From NCBI RefSeq assembly GCF_009857835.1, contig NZ_WWCL01000001.1, positions 186,001 to 250,000 of the forward strand: 64,000 nucleotides of DNA. The letters are read 5' to 3'. Below the pieces are notes generated by a model. It saw only the letters and a list, made by a program, of their open reading frames with translations, had not been told where the DNA came from and did no database searches. Below are positions 8,206 through 16,610 of the stretch, piece after piece. How positions within the stretch are numbered: the first letter of the stretch is position 1; each line of letters begins with the position of its first letter. Position numbers and translations under genes: made by a program. Origin of the DNA: Duganella fentianensis (GTDB taxonomy: Bacteria; Pseudomonadota; Gammaproteobacteria; Burkholderiales; Burkholderiaceae_D).

Positions 8206-8221
8206 TGGCACGGCTCTTGCA
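8206..8221 (+). promoter_or_regulatory. Sigma-54 promoter of the narK-nirBD-nasA operon
   Basis: TGGCAC (8206-8211), GGCTC, TTGCA (8217-8221) is a consensus -24/-12 element with GG and GC 10 bases apart. The predicted start is near 8232, three bases before the first ANTAR hairpin. It has the same arrangement as the promoter before nrtA. Confidence 0.88.
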
Positions 8222-8234
8222 ATACTCAGGGTAA

Positions 8235-8304
8235 GGGATCAACGGCGATCCCCCCGAATACAACGCTGGCCTAAAGACGGGCTGGCAGGACAACGGCGTC
8301 CGCC
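8235..8304 (+). promoter_or_regulatory. ANTAR (NasT) target RNA in the narK leader
   Basis: P1 is GGGATC-[AACGGC]-GATCCC (8235-8252). P2 is GGC-A-GGAC-[AACGGC]-GTCC-GCC (8284-8304) with one bulged A. Both hexaloops are identical and have A1 and G4, and the P2 loop equals the P2 loop of the nrtA leader. An outer stem AAAGAC-GGG (8273-8281) with CCC-G-GTCTTT (8308-8317) may extend P2. The 3' half of P2 is also the left arm of the terminator at 8295-8345, so the two folds exclude each other. Confidence 0.87.
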
Positions 8305-8345
8305 CAACCCGGTCTTTTTGACTGTGGTTGCGCGGACGCCTTTTT
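8295..8345 (+). terminator. Regulated leader terminator overlapping ANTAR hairpin P2
   Basis: GGCGTCCGC (8295-8303) pairs perfectly with GCGGACGCC (8332-8340). After a C/C mismatch, CAAC (8305-8308) pairs with GTTG (8327-8330). TTTTTGTTTT follows at 8341. The left arm takes bases from the loop and 3' strand of P2, so stabilising P2 with NasT would prevent this terminator. narK starts 21 bp later. Confidence 0.85.
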
Positions 8346-8366
8346 GTTTTCTGAACGGGATAGAAA

Positions 8367-9686
8367 ATGGCCAGCAAAGCTCACAGCATCCAACTCTTCA
8401 CCATGTCGTCGCCTTCGATGCGGGCGTTTCATCTGACGTGGATGGCATTCTTCGTCTGCTTCTTCGCGTGGTTTGCCTGCGCTCCGCTGATGCCCGTGAT
8501 TAAGGGCGAATTCGGTCTGAGCGTGGCCCAGATTGCCAACATCAATATCGCTGCGGTGGCCATCACCATCCTCGTACGCCTGATCGTCGGCCCCCTGTGC
8601 GACCGCTTCGGTCCGCGCCTGACCTATACTGGCTTGCTGCTGGTCGGCTCGATTCCCGTGATCGGCGTGGCCTTTGCCCAGAGCTATGAGAGCTTTTTGT
8701 TCTTCCGTCTCGGTATCGGCGCCGCTGGTGCCAGCTTCGTGATCACCCAGTACCACACCTCGGTGATGTTCGGCCCTAAAGTGGTCGGCACGGCCAATGC
8801 GGCTGCCGCAGGCTGGGGTAATGCAGGTGGCGGCGTGGCGCAAGCCGTGATGCCGCTGCTGATGGCTGCCATGATTATGCTGGGCGTGAGCGAAACGCTG
8901 GGCTGGCGCGCCGCCCTGATCGTACCGGGCGTACTGATGATCATCATGGCCGGTGTGTACTACCGCTATACGCAGGACTGCCCGCAAGGGAACTATCTGG
9001 AACTGCGCGCTGCCGGCATTGCCATCGAAGGCGGCAAATACAGTGATGCCAAAGGTGGTGCATGGGATAGCTTCAAGCGTGCCGCCGCCAACCACCGCGT
9101 CTGGCTGCTGTTCATCACCTACGGTGCCTGCTTCGGCATCGAAATCTTCATTCACAACATCGCTGCCATCTACTACGTCGATCACTTCAAGCTGTCGCTG
9201 GCGCAGGCCGGCATGGCAGCGGGCAGCTTCGGTCTGCTGGCGCTGTTCGGCCGTGCACTCGGTGGCTGGGCCTCGGACAAGCTGGCCGCCAGCGGCTCGC
9301 TGAACAAGCGCATCACGCTGCTGTTCGTGCTGATGCTGGGCGAAGGCGCCGGCCTGCTGATGTTCGCTCACGCTGGCGATGTGACGCTGGCCATAGCTTC
9401 CATGCTGGGGTTTGGCCTGTTCACCCACATGGCCTGCGGCGCTACCTACGCCATCGTGCCTTTCGTCGACAAGCGTGCTCTCGGTGGCGTGGCCGGCATC
9501 ATCGGTGCAGGCGGCAATGTGGGCGCCGTCGCAGCCGGTTTCCTGATGAAAGGACTGGGCAATACCCAGCAAACGTTGACGGTGCTGGGCGTGGTGGTTG
9601 CAGCATCGGCCCTGTGCGCACTGGCCGCCCGCTTCAGCAGCAGCACGGAAGAAGAAGCTATCGTCGCCGCCAAGCTGGCAGTCTAA
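8367..9686 (+). CDS. narK: NarK/NasA-family nitrate/nitrite transporter
   Basis: Twelve-helix major facilitator permease of the nitrate-nitrite porter family, inner membrane, 439 residues. The family's Gly-rich signature appears in helix 5 (GAAGASFVITQYHTSVMFGP and AAAGWGNAGGG), and the loop 2-3 motif reads GPLCDRFGPR. The start at 8367 gives a short cytoplasmic N-terminus before helix 1. It is the first gene after the regulated leader, 23 bp before nirB, and provides a second uptake route besides NrtABD. Assimilatory members import nitrate; nitrite export is also possible. The gene could equally be called nasA in other naming schemes. Confidence 0.92.
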   Translation: MASKAHSIQLFTMSSPSMRAFHLTWMAFFVCFFAWFACAPLMPVIKGEFGLSVAQIANINIAAVAITILVRLIVGPLCDRFGPRLTYTGLLLVGSIPVIGVAFAQSYESFLFFRLGIGAAGASFVITQYHTSVMFGPKVVGTANAAAAGWGNAGGGVAQAVMPLLMAAMIMLGVSETLGWRAALIVPGVLMIIMAGVYYRYTQDCPQGNYLELRAAGIAIEGGKYSDAKGGAWDSFKRAAANHRVWLLFITYGACFGIEIFIHNIAAIYYVDHFKLSLAQAGMAAGSFGLLALFGRALGGWASDKLAASGSLNKRITLLFVLMLGEGAGLLMFAHAGDVTLAIASMLGFGLFTHMACGATYAIVPFVDKRALGGVAGIIGAGGNVGAVAAGFLMKGLGNTQQTLTVLGVVVAASALCALAARFSSSTEEEAIVAAKLAV

Positions 9687-9709
9687 CACCCATAAGAGGA
9701 ACAGCAATC

Positions 9710-12241
9710 ATGAAAATCATCGTTATCGGTCACGGCATGGTCGGCCACAAATTCCTGGAAACGCTGGCTCAGAGCGATATCAGCAATCTGCAAGTGACGG
9801 TGCTGTGCGAAGAGCCACGTCCGGCCTATGACCGCGTGCATCTGTCCGAATTCTTCTCGGGTAAATCGGCGCAGGACCTGTCGCTGGTGAAGCCGGGCTT
9901 CTTCGAGCGCGACAATCTGGCGCTGCGCCTGAATACCCGTGCCACCCAGATCGACATCGTCAACAGGAACGTCACCACGGCGGATGGCAATGTGCTCGAC
10001 TACGACAAGCTGGTGATCGCCACGGGTTCTTATCCGTTTGTGCCACCACTGCCGGGCAAGGAGCGCAAGGACTGCTTCGTCTACCGTACCATCGAAGATC
10101 TGGAAGCCATGCTGGAATGCGGCCAGCGCGCCAAAACGGGCGTGGTAATCGGCGGCGGTCTGCTGGGCCTCGAATGCGCCAAGGCGTTGCGCGACATGCA
10201 TCTGGAAACCCATGTGGTGGAATTCTCGCCGCGCCTGATGGCGGTGCAGGTGGATGACGGCGGTGGCCGCGTACTGCGTCGCAAGATCGAAGAGCTGGGC
10301 GTAACCGTCCACACGGGCAAGAACACCACGGCGATTGTGGATGGCGTGGAAGGCACCCACCGCATGGAGTTCGCGGACGGCAGCCATCTGGATGCCGACA
10401 TGATCGTGTTCTCGGCCGGTATCCGTCCACGCGACATGCTGGCGCGTGAAAGCGGCCTGACGATCGGCCCGCGCGGCGGCATCGAAATCAACAACAACTG
10501 CGTGACCTCCGATCCGAACGTCTACGCTATCGGCGAGTGTGCGCTATGGGGCGGCCTGACTTTCGGTCTGGTGGCACCCGGCTACGAAATGGCGCGCGTG
10601 GCCGCCAAACACATACTGGGCGAGGCGGCCGAATTCGCCGGTGCCGACATGAGCACCAAGCTGAAACTGATGGGCGTGGACGTCGCCAGTATCGGTGACC
10701 CGCACGGCAAGGTGGAAGGCAGCCGTTCCTACCAGTTTACCGACGAGCGCAAACAGATCTACAAGAAGATCGTGGTGTCCGATTGCGGCAAATATCTGCT
10801 CGGCGGCGTGATGGTGGGCGACGCCAGTGAATACGGCACGCTGCTGCAGATGATGCTGAACAAAATCGAGCTGCCGGAATCGCCCGAGTTCCTGATATTG
10901 CCGCAGTCCGATGGCGCAGCCAAACCGGCGCTGGGTGTGGACGCGCTGCCGGAAACGGCGCAGATCTGCTCCTGCAACGATGTCAGCAAAGGCGCGCTGT
11001 GTTCGGCAGTGGCCGGTGGCGTGACCAATGTGGCGGACCTGAAAAGCTGCACCGGTGCCGGTACCTCGTGCGGTGGCTGCGTGCCGCTGGTTACGCAGGT
11101 GATGAAGGCAGAGATGAAGAAGCAGGGCATGGAAGTCAACAACCATGTGTGCGAACACTTTGCCCATTCGCGTCAGGAGCTGTTCCACTTGATTAAAGTC
11201 GGCCAGATTAAAACCTTCGCCGACCTGCTGGACAAGCACGGCAAGGGTCTGGGCTGCGACATCTGCAAACCGCTGGCCGCGAACATGCTGGCCACCGTGT
11301 GGAATGACTTCGTGCTGAAGAAGGAACACGCCAGCCTGCAGGATACCAATGACTACTTCCTCGGCAATATCCAGAAGGATGGTACTTATTCCGTGGTGCC
11401 CCGTATGCCGGGCGGCGAGGTCACGGCCGATGGTCTGATCGCGGTGGGCATGGTGGCCAAGAAGTACCAGCTCTACACCAAGATTACGGGCGGTGCGCGG
11501 GTCGACCTGTTCGGCGCACGCCTCGAACAGCTGCCGCTGATCTGGGAAGAACTGATCGCAGCCGGTTTCGAATCGGGCCACGCCTACGGCAAATCGCTGC
11601 GCACGGTGAAGTCCTGCGTCGGCTCCACCTGGTGCCGCTACGGTGTGGATGATTCCATCGGTCTGGCGATCGAGCTGGAGAATCGCTACAAGGGTCTGCG
11701 TACGCCGCACAAGATCAAGTTCGGCGTGTCGGGCTGCACCCGCGAGTGCGCCGAAGCACAGGGCAAGGACGTGGGCGTGATCGCTACCGAAAAAGGCTGG
11801 AACCTCTACGTTTGCGGTAACGGCGGCATGAAGCCACGCCACGCAGAGCTGCTGGCGACGGAACTCGATAAGGCCACGCTGGTGCGCTATATCGACCGCT
11901 TCCTGATGTTCTATGCCCGCACGGCGGACCGTCTGCAACGCACCAGCGTCTGGCGCGAAAACCTCGAAGGCGGCCTCGATTATCTGAAGCAGGTCGTGGT
12001 CAACGACAAGCTGGGCATAGGCGCCGAGCTGGAAGCGGACATGCAGCACGTGGTCGATACCTACGCCTGCGAATGGAAAGAAGCAGTGGAGAATCCGGAG
12101 ACCCGCAAGCGTTTCCGCCACTTCGTCAACAGTGATCAGGGCGATGCCAACGTCCTGTTCATGGAAGAGCGCGGCCAGATCCGGCCCGCCACGGTGGAAG
12201 AGCGCAAACGCGTGATTCCGATTGCAGTCAACGCAGCCTGA
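9710..12241 (+). CDS. nirB: NADH-dependent assimilatory nitrite reductase, large subunit NirB
   Basis: Reduces nitrite to ammonium with NAD(P)H in the cytoplasm. The 843 residues match E. coli NirB. The order is: FAD/NAD(P)H oxidoreductase (IIVIGHGMVGHKF at the N-terminus; second GGGLLGLECA); BFD-type [2Fe-2S] region (CSCNDVSKGALC and CTGAGTSCGGC); then the siroheme/[4Fe-4S] domain with C-x5-C (SCVGSTWCR) and C-x3-C (SGCTRECAEA). The frame is open from 9614, but the ATG at 9710 has AAGAGGA (9693-9699) and gives MKIIVIGHG, so it is chosen. It needs siroheme from the cobA pathway and pairs with NirD. Confidence 0.97.
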   Translation: MKIIVIGHGMVGHKFLETLAQSDISNLQVTVLCEEPRPAYDRVHLSEFFSGKSAQDLSLVKPGFFERDNLALRLNTRATQIDIVNRNVTTADGNVLDYDKLVIATGSYPFVPPLPGKERKDCFVYRTIEDLEAMLECGQRAKTGVVIGGGLLGLECAKALRDMHLETHVVEFSPRLMAVQVDDGGGRVLRRKIEELGVTVHTGKNTTAIVDGVEGTHRMEFADGSHLDADMIVFSAGIRPRDMLARESGLTIGPRGGIEINNNCVTSDPNVYAIGECALWGGLTFGLVAPGYEMARVAAKHILGEAAEFAGADMSTKLKLMGVDVASIGDPHGKVEGSRSYQFTDERKQIYKKIVVSDCGKYLLGGVMVGDASEYGTLLQMMLNKIELPESPEFLILPQSDGAAKPALGVDALPETAQICSCNDVSKGALCSAVAGGVTNVADLKSCTGAGTSCGGCVPLVTQVMKAEMKKQGMEVNNHVCEHFAHSRQELFHLIKVGQIKTFADLLDKHGKGLGCDICKPLAANMLATVWNDFVLKKEHASLQDTNDYFLGNIQKDGTYSVVPRMPGGEVTADGLIAVGMVAKKYQLYTKITGGARVDLFGARLEQLPLIWEELIAAGFESGHAYGKSLRTVKSCVGSTWCRYGVDDSIGLAIELENRYKGLRTPHKIKFGVSGCTRECAEAQGKDVGVIATEKGWNLYVCGNGGMKPRHAELLATELDKATLVRYIDRFLMFYARTADRLQRTSVWRENLEGGLDYLKQVVVNDKLGIGAELEADMQHVVDTYACEWKEAVENPETRKRFRHFVNSDQGDANVLFMEERGQIRPATVEERKRVIPIAVNAA

Positions 12242-12251
12242 GGAGAACGTT

Positions 12252-12599
12252 ATGCATCGCGATATTCAAACGGATAACTGGATTAGCGTCTGCCAGCTGG
12301 GCGACATCGTGCCGAATACGGGCGTGTGCGCCTTGCTGAACCAGCGCCAGATCGCCGTATTCCATGTGCAGGCCGGCGAAGCGCGCGTGTTCGCCATCGA
12401 TAACTATGACCCCAACTCGCAGGCTGCCGTGCTGTCGCGCGGGCTGGTGGGCAGCGTGGGCGAGCGCATCGTGGTGGCTTCGCCCATCTACAAGCAGCAT
12501 TTCGATCTGCAGACGGGCGAATGCCTGGAAGCGCCCGAGCATTCGGTCAACACCTATCCGGCCCGTATCGAAGACGGCAAAGTGTGGGTGGGGCTATGA
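12252..12599 (+). CDS. nirD: Nitrite reductase small subunit NirD
   Basis: Small partner of NirB, 115 residues, with a Rieske-like fold. As in E. coli NirD, the Cys-His iron-sulfur ligands are missing: the usual CxH and CxxH positions read NYDPNSQAAV and SPIYKQHF, so it carries no cluster and is probably structural. The ATG at 12252 is chosen because AGGAGA lies at 12241-12246, directly after the nirB stop. It overlaps the following flavoprotein gene by four bases (ATGA), showing translational coupling. Confidence 0.94.
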   Translation: MHRDIQTDNWISVCQLGDIVPNTGVCALLNQRQIAVFHVQAGEARVFAIDNYDPNSQAAVLSRGLVGSVGERIVVASPIYKQHFDLQTGECLEAPEHSVNTYPARIEDGKVWVGL

Positions 12600-13813
12600 A
12601 CAAGCCCGCGCTGGTGGTGATAGGGAACGGCATGGCAGGGATGCGCACTGTCGAGGAACTGCTCAAGCTGGCGCCCGAGATGTACGACATTACCGTGTTT
12701 GGCGCCGAGCCGCACGGTAACTACAATCGCATCATGCTGTCGCCCGTACTGGCTGGTGAAAAGCAGATGGACGACATCATGATCAACAGCCGCGAATGGT
12801 ATGTGCAGAACGGGATTACCCTGCATGCCGGTGATCCGGTCGAGCATATCGACCGGCGCAACCGCGTGGTGCGCGCCCGTTCCGGCCTGATGGTGCGCTA
12901 CGACCGCCTGCTGATTGCCACCGGCTCCAAGCCTTTCATCATTCCCGTGCCGGGCCACCAGCTAAAAGGCGTGCTGGCCTTCCGCGACATACAGGATGTG
13001 GAAAGTATGCTGGCCATGGCACGCAATCACCGCCACGCCGTCATCATCGGTGGCGGCCTGCTGGGACTGGAAGCGGCCAATGGCCTGCAGCGTCAGGGCA
13101 TGTCCGTCACGGTGGTGCATGTGTCGGATGCGCTGATGAACCAGCAGCTCGACAAGCCTGCCGCGCAGTTGCTGCAGAAAGCGCTGGAAGCCAAGGGCTT
13201 GAAGTTCCTGATGAACGCCCAGACCGAGGAAATCGTCGGACCGGATCGCGTGACGGGCGTGCGCTTCAAGGATGGCAGCGTGATTCCTGCCGATCTGGTG
13301 GTGATGACAGCCGGCGTGCGGCCGAATATCGAGCTGGCCAAGGCGGCCGGCCTGCATTGCGACCGCGCCATCGTGGTGGATGACACGCTGCAGACTTACG
13401 ATCCGCGCGTGTACGCTGTCGGCGAATGCGTGCAGCACCGCAGTGCCACTTTCGGGCTGGTCGCGCCGATCTGGGATCAGGCCCGCGTGTGCGGCGCCCA
13501 TCTGGCCGGTGCCGGTGTGCGGCGTTACGTGCAGCAGACTTCACCCACCCGCCTGAAGGTGACGGGAGTGGAACTGTATTCGGTCGGTGATTTCATCGGC
13601 GGCGAAGGCAGCGAAGATCTGGTGCTGCGCGATGCACGCCGTGGCGTGTACAAGCGCCTTGTACTCAAAGGTGGCCGCCTGACGGGCGCCGTGCTGTATG
13701 GCGACGTCAAGGACGGCCCGTGGTACTTCAAGCTGATCCAGAGTGGCGCCGACATCGCCGCCATTCGTCCTACCCTGCTGTTTGGCGAGGCGCTGAGCGC
13801 CCGCGCTGCCTGA
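12596..13813 (+). CDS. FAD/NAD(P)H-dependent reductase, electron-transfer subunit for nitrate reductase (NasC-like)
   Basis: A 405-residue pyridine nucleotide-disulphide-type flavoprotein, homologous to the N-terminal half of NirB. Motifs: FAD-binding VVIGNGMAGMRTVEEL at the N-terminus, NAD-binding HAVIIGGGLLGLEAANGL at about residue 145, and the second FAD contact DPRVYAVGECVQHR. No iron-sulfur motifs are present. It would pass electrons from NAD(P)H to NasA, as the FAD subunit NasC does in Klebsiella; that role is inferred from position between nirD and nasA. The ATG at 12596 overlaps the nirD stop. Confidence 0.88.
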   Translation: MNKPALVVIGNGMAGMRTVEELLKLAPEMYDITVFGAEPHGNYNRIMLSPVLAGEKQMDDIMINSREWYVQNGITLHAGDPVEHIDRRNRVVRARSGLMVRYDRLLIATGSKPFIIPVPGHQLKGVLAFRDIQDVESMLAMARNHRHAVIIGGGLLGLEAANGLQRQGMSVTVVHVSDALMNQQLDKPAAQLLQKALEAKGLKFLMNAQTEEIVGPDRVTGVRFKDGSVIPADLVVMTAGVRPNIELAKAAGLHCDRAIVVDDTLQTYDPRVYAVGECVQHRSATFGLVAPIWDQARVCGAHLAGAGVRRYVQQTSPTRLKVTGVELYSVGDFIGGEGSEDLVLRDARRGVYKRLVLKGGRLTGAVLYGDVKDGPWYFKLIQSGADIAAIRPTLLFGEALSARAA

Positions 13814-13833
13814 ACCATTATTGCGAGCATAAA

Positions 13834-16557
13834 GTGAACCTCTCTTCCGACCATCTGGCGATCCGAACCACCTGTGCCTATTGCGGCGTTGGCTGCGGCG
13901 TGCAGGCCACACCGAAAGGCGATGGCACAGCCACCATCAGCGGCGATACGCTGCATCCGGCCAATCGCGGCCGCCTGTGCGTAAAAGGCTCGGCACTGGG
14001 CGAGACGCTGGGACTGGAAGGGCGGCTGCTGTATCCGCAGGTGCGTGGTGAAGATGGTCTGCGCCGCGTCTCGTGGGATGCGGCGCTCGATCAGGTGGCT
14101 GGCCAGTGGCGCAGCATCATCGCCGAACACGGCCCGCAGGCGGTGGCACTGTACGTGTCGGGCCAGCTGCTGACGGAAGATTATTACGTTGCCAACAAGC
14201 TGATGAAGGGCTATGTGGGCAGCGCGAATATCGATACCAACTCGCGTCTCTGCATGTCGTCGGCCGTGGCGGGCTACAAGCGCGCCTTCGGTGAAGATCT
14301 GGTGCCACTGTGCTACGACGATCTGGAACTGGCCGATCTGGTTGTGCTGGTGGGATCAAACACGGCATGGTGCCATCCCATCCTGTTCCAGCGCATCCTC
14401 AGGGCCAAGGAGCAGCGGCCGGAAATGAAGCTGGTGGTGATCGATCCACGCCGCACCGCCACTTGCGAACTGGCAGACCTGCATCTGCCAGTGAAAGCCG
14501 GTACGGACGTCTGGCTGTTCAATGGTCTGCTCAGCTATCTGGCCCGCATAGGCGCAATGGATCCGGCTTTTGTGGAACAGCACACCAATGGCCTGACAGC
14601 GGCACTGGAAACGGCCAATATCGATTGTGCCGATCCGGCTGCCGTGGCGCGCATCTGCCGCATCGATCCGGCGCTGCTGCTGGAGTTCTACGAACTGTAT
14701 GCCGCGACAGCCAAAACCATCACCGCCTATTCCATGGGCGTGAACCAGTCTTCGGCCGGCACCGACAAAGTCAACGCCATCATCAACTGCCACCTGATAG
14801 GCGGGCGCATAGGCCAGCCCGGCATGGGGCCGTTCTCCATCACGGGCCAGCCGAATGCCATGGGTGGACGCGAAGTCGGCGGACTGGCGAATATGCTGGC
14901 CGCGCACATGGATCTGGAAAACCCCGAGCACCGCGATGTGGTGCAGACCTTCTGGGATGCGCCTGTGATGGCCGATAGCGGCGGCCTGAAAGCGGTAGAC
15001 CTGTTCAAGGCCATCGAAGAAGGCAGCATCAAGGCAGTGTGGGTGATAGGCACCAATCCCGTGGTCAGCATGCCGGATGCCGATCAGGTGCGGCGCGCGC
15101 TGTCGCGCTGCGAACTGGTGGTGGCCAGCGACATCATGCAGCACACCGATACCAACGAATACGCCGATGTGCTGCTGCCTGCACTGGGCTGGGGCGAGAA
15201 AGATGGCACGGTAACCAATTCCGAGCGCCGTATTTCGCGCCAGCGGGCCTTCCTGCCGGCGCCGGGCGAAGCGCTGGCGGACTGGAAAATTCTGTCCCTG
15301 TTCGCCCAGCGCATGGGGTACAGCGGCTTCGATTTCCGCAGTGCCCACGGCGTGTTTGCCGAGCACGCGCGCCTGAGTGGCTTCCGTAATACAGCAGCCG
15401 ATGTGCCGCGCATGTTCGATATCTCCGGTCTGGCCGGCCTGAATGCGCGTGAATACGATGATATGGAACCGACCCAGTGGCCGGTGCGGCGGCTGGCTAG
15501 CGGCCAGCTGGAGGTTGAAGAGCGTCTGTTTGCCGACCGTCAGTTTGCCACTGCCGATGGCAAGGCGCGCTTTGTGCCGACGGCTACCCGTGCGCCAGTC
15601 AACGCCGTGAGCGAAGACTTTCCGCTGGTGCTCAACACGGGCCGTGTGCGCGATCAATGGCACACCATGACGCGCACCGGCAAAGCGCCGACGCTGGCCG
15701 ATCATACGGCCGAATCGTTTGTCGATATCCACCCGCAGGACGCGCTGCTGCATGGCGTGCGCGAAGGCGAACTGGCCCGCATCAGTTCCGAATGGGGCGC
15801 CATGGTAGCGCGGGTGCAGCATGGCGGCGGCATCCCCCGTGGCAGCGTGTTCATCCCCATCCACTGGAATAACCAGACGGCTTCCGATGCACGCGTGGGC
15901 GCGCTGGTCAATCCTGAAGTTGATCCTGTTTCGGGCGAGCCGGAATTCAAGCATACGCCCGTGCGTATCGAACAGTTCCGCGTCAACTGGCACGGCTTCA
16001 TTCTGAGCCGCAGCAGCAAGGCGCTCGACAGCGTGGCGCACTGGACCCGCATACAGGGCCGCAGCTTCAACCGCTACGAACTGGCTGGGCGCAACGTCAT
16101 CAAGGATTACAGCGGCTGGGCGCGTACCCTGCTGGGTGTGCACGATGCCGATGCCGACTGGCTCGAATACGAAGACCGCACAGCTGGCGTGTACCGCGCC
16201 GTGCACATCGTTGATGACCGCATCGAACAGTGCATCTTCCTCTCGCCACGGCAGGACATGCCTTCGCGCGCCTGGCTGGCCAGCCTGTTCTGCAAGGACG
16301 TGCTGAGCGAGATAGACCGCGTGGGCCTGCTGGTGGGTATGCCGGTGGAGAAGGGCGCCGATGCCGGCCCTACCGTGTGTTCGTGCTTCGGTGTGGGCCG
16401 CAACACCATTTGCCAGTCCATCGTCGAGAAGGATCTGAAAACTGTGCAGGAAGTCACGGCCTGCCTGAAAGCCGGCGGCAACTGCGGTTCCTGCGTCCCC
16501 GAGATCAAGAAGATACTGGTGCAGACACGGGTAGAGGCGGCGGAAGAAAAGTTGTAG
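13834..16557 (+). CDS. nasA: Assimilatory nitrate reductase catalytic subunit NasA
   Basis: Molybdopterin enzyme reducing nitrate to nitrite in the cytoplasm. The N-terminus has the [4Fe-4S] motif TTCAYCGVGCGV with a later Cys in GRLCVKGSALG. Mo-bis-MGD domains follow (VVLVGSNTAWCHP, VIGTNPVVSMPDADQ), then the molydopterin dinucleotide domain (LNTGRVRDQWHTMTRTGK). A C-terminal BFD-like [2Fe-2S] module closes the protein (CSCFGVGRNTIC and GGNCGSCVPE). A GTG start at 13834 gives VNLSSDHLAIRTTC and is chosen because the upstream frame lies in the preceding gene; 907 residues result. It is the last nitrate gene, 53 bp before a PuuA-like gene. Confidence 0.95.
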   Translation: MNLSSDHLAIRTTCAYCGVGCGVQATPKGDGTATISGDTLHPANRGRLCVKGSALGETLGLEGRLLYPQVRGEDGLRRVSWDAALDQVAGQWRSIIAEHGPQAVALYVSGQLLTEDYYVANKLMKGYVGSANIDTNSRLCMSSAVAGYKRAFGEDLVPLCYDDLELADLVVLVGSNTAWCHPILFQRILRAKEQRPEMKLVVIDPRRTATCELADLHLPVKAGTDVWLFNGLLSYLARIGAMDPAFVEQHTNGLTAALETANIDCADPAAVARICRIDPALLLEFYELYAATAKTITAYSMGVNQSSAGTDKVNAIINCHLIGGRIGQPGMGPFSITGQPNAMGGREVGGLANMLAAHMDLENPEHRDVVQTFWDAPVMADSGGLKAVDLFKAIEEGSIKAVWVIGTNPVVSMPDADQVRRALSRCELVVASDIMQHTDTNEYADVLLPALGWGEKDGTVTNSERRISRQRAFLPAPGEALADWKILSLFAQRMGYSGFDFRSAHGVFAEHARLSGFRNTAADVPRMFDISGLAGLNAREYDDMEPTQWPVRRLASGQLEVEERLFADRQFATADGKARFVPTATRAPVNAVSEDFPLVLNTGRVRDQWHTMTRTGKAPTLADHTAESFVDIHPQDALLHGVREGELARISSEWGAMVARVQHGGGIPRGSVFIPIHWNNQTASDARVGALVNPEVDPVSGEPEFKHTPVRIEQFRVNWHGFILSRSSKALDSVAHWTRIQGRSFNRYELAGRNVIKDYSGWARTLLGVHDADADWLEYEDRTAGVYRAVHIVDDRIEQCIFLSPRQDMPSRAWLASLFCKDVLSEIDRVGLLVGMPVEKGADAGPTVCSCFGVGRNTICQSIVEKDLKTVQEVTACLKAGGNCGSCVPEIKKILVQTRVEAAEEKL

Positions 16558-16610
16558 ATATGGTAAATTAAGACTGCGATATCGCGCGTATCCACATAGA
16601 GAGCGTAAGC

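Noticed and set aside
9614..9709. Longer N-terminus for NirB
   Set aside because: It would overlap the narK end and lacks a ribosome site; 9710 has AAGAGGA and the correct NirB start.
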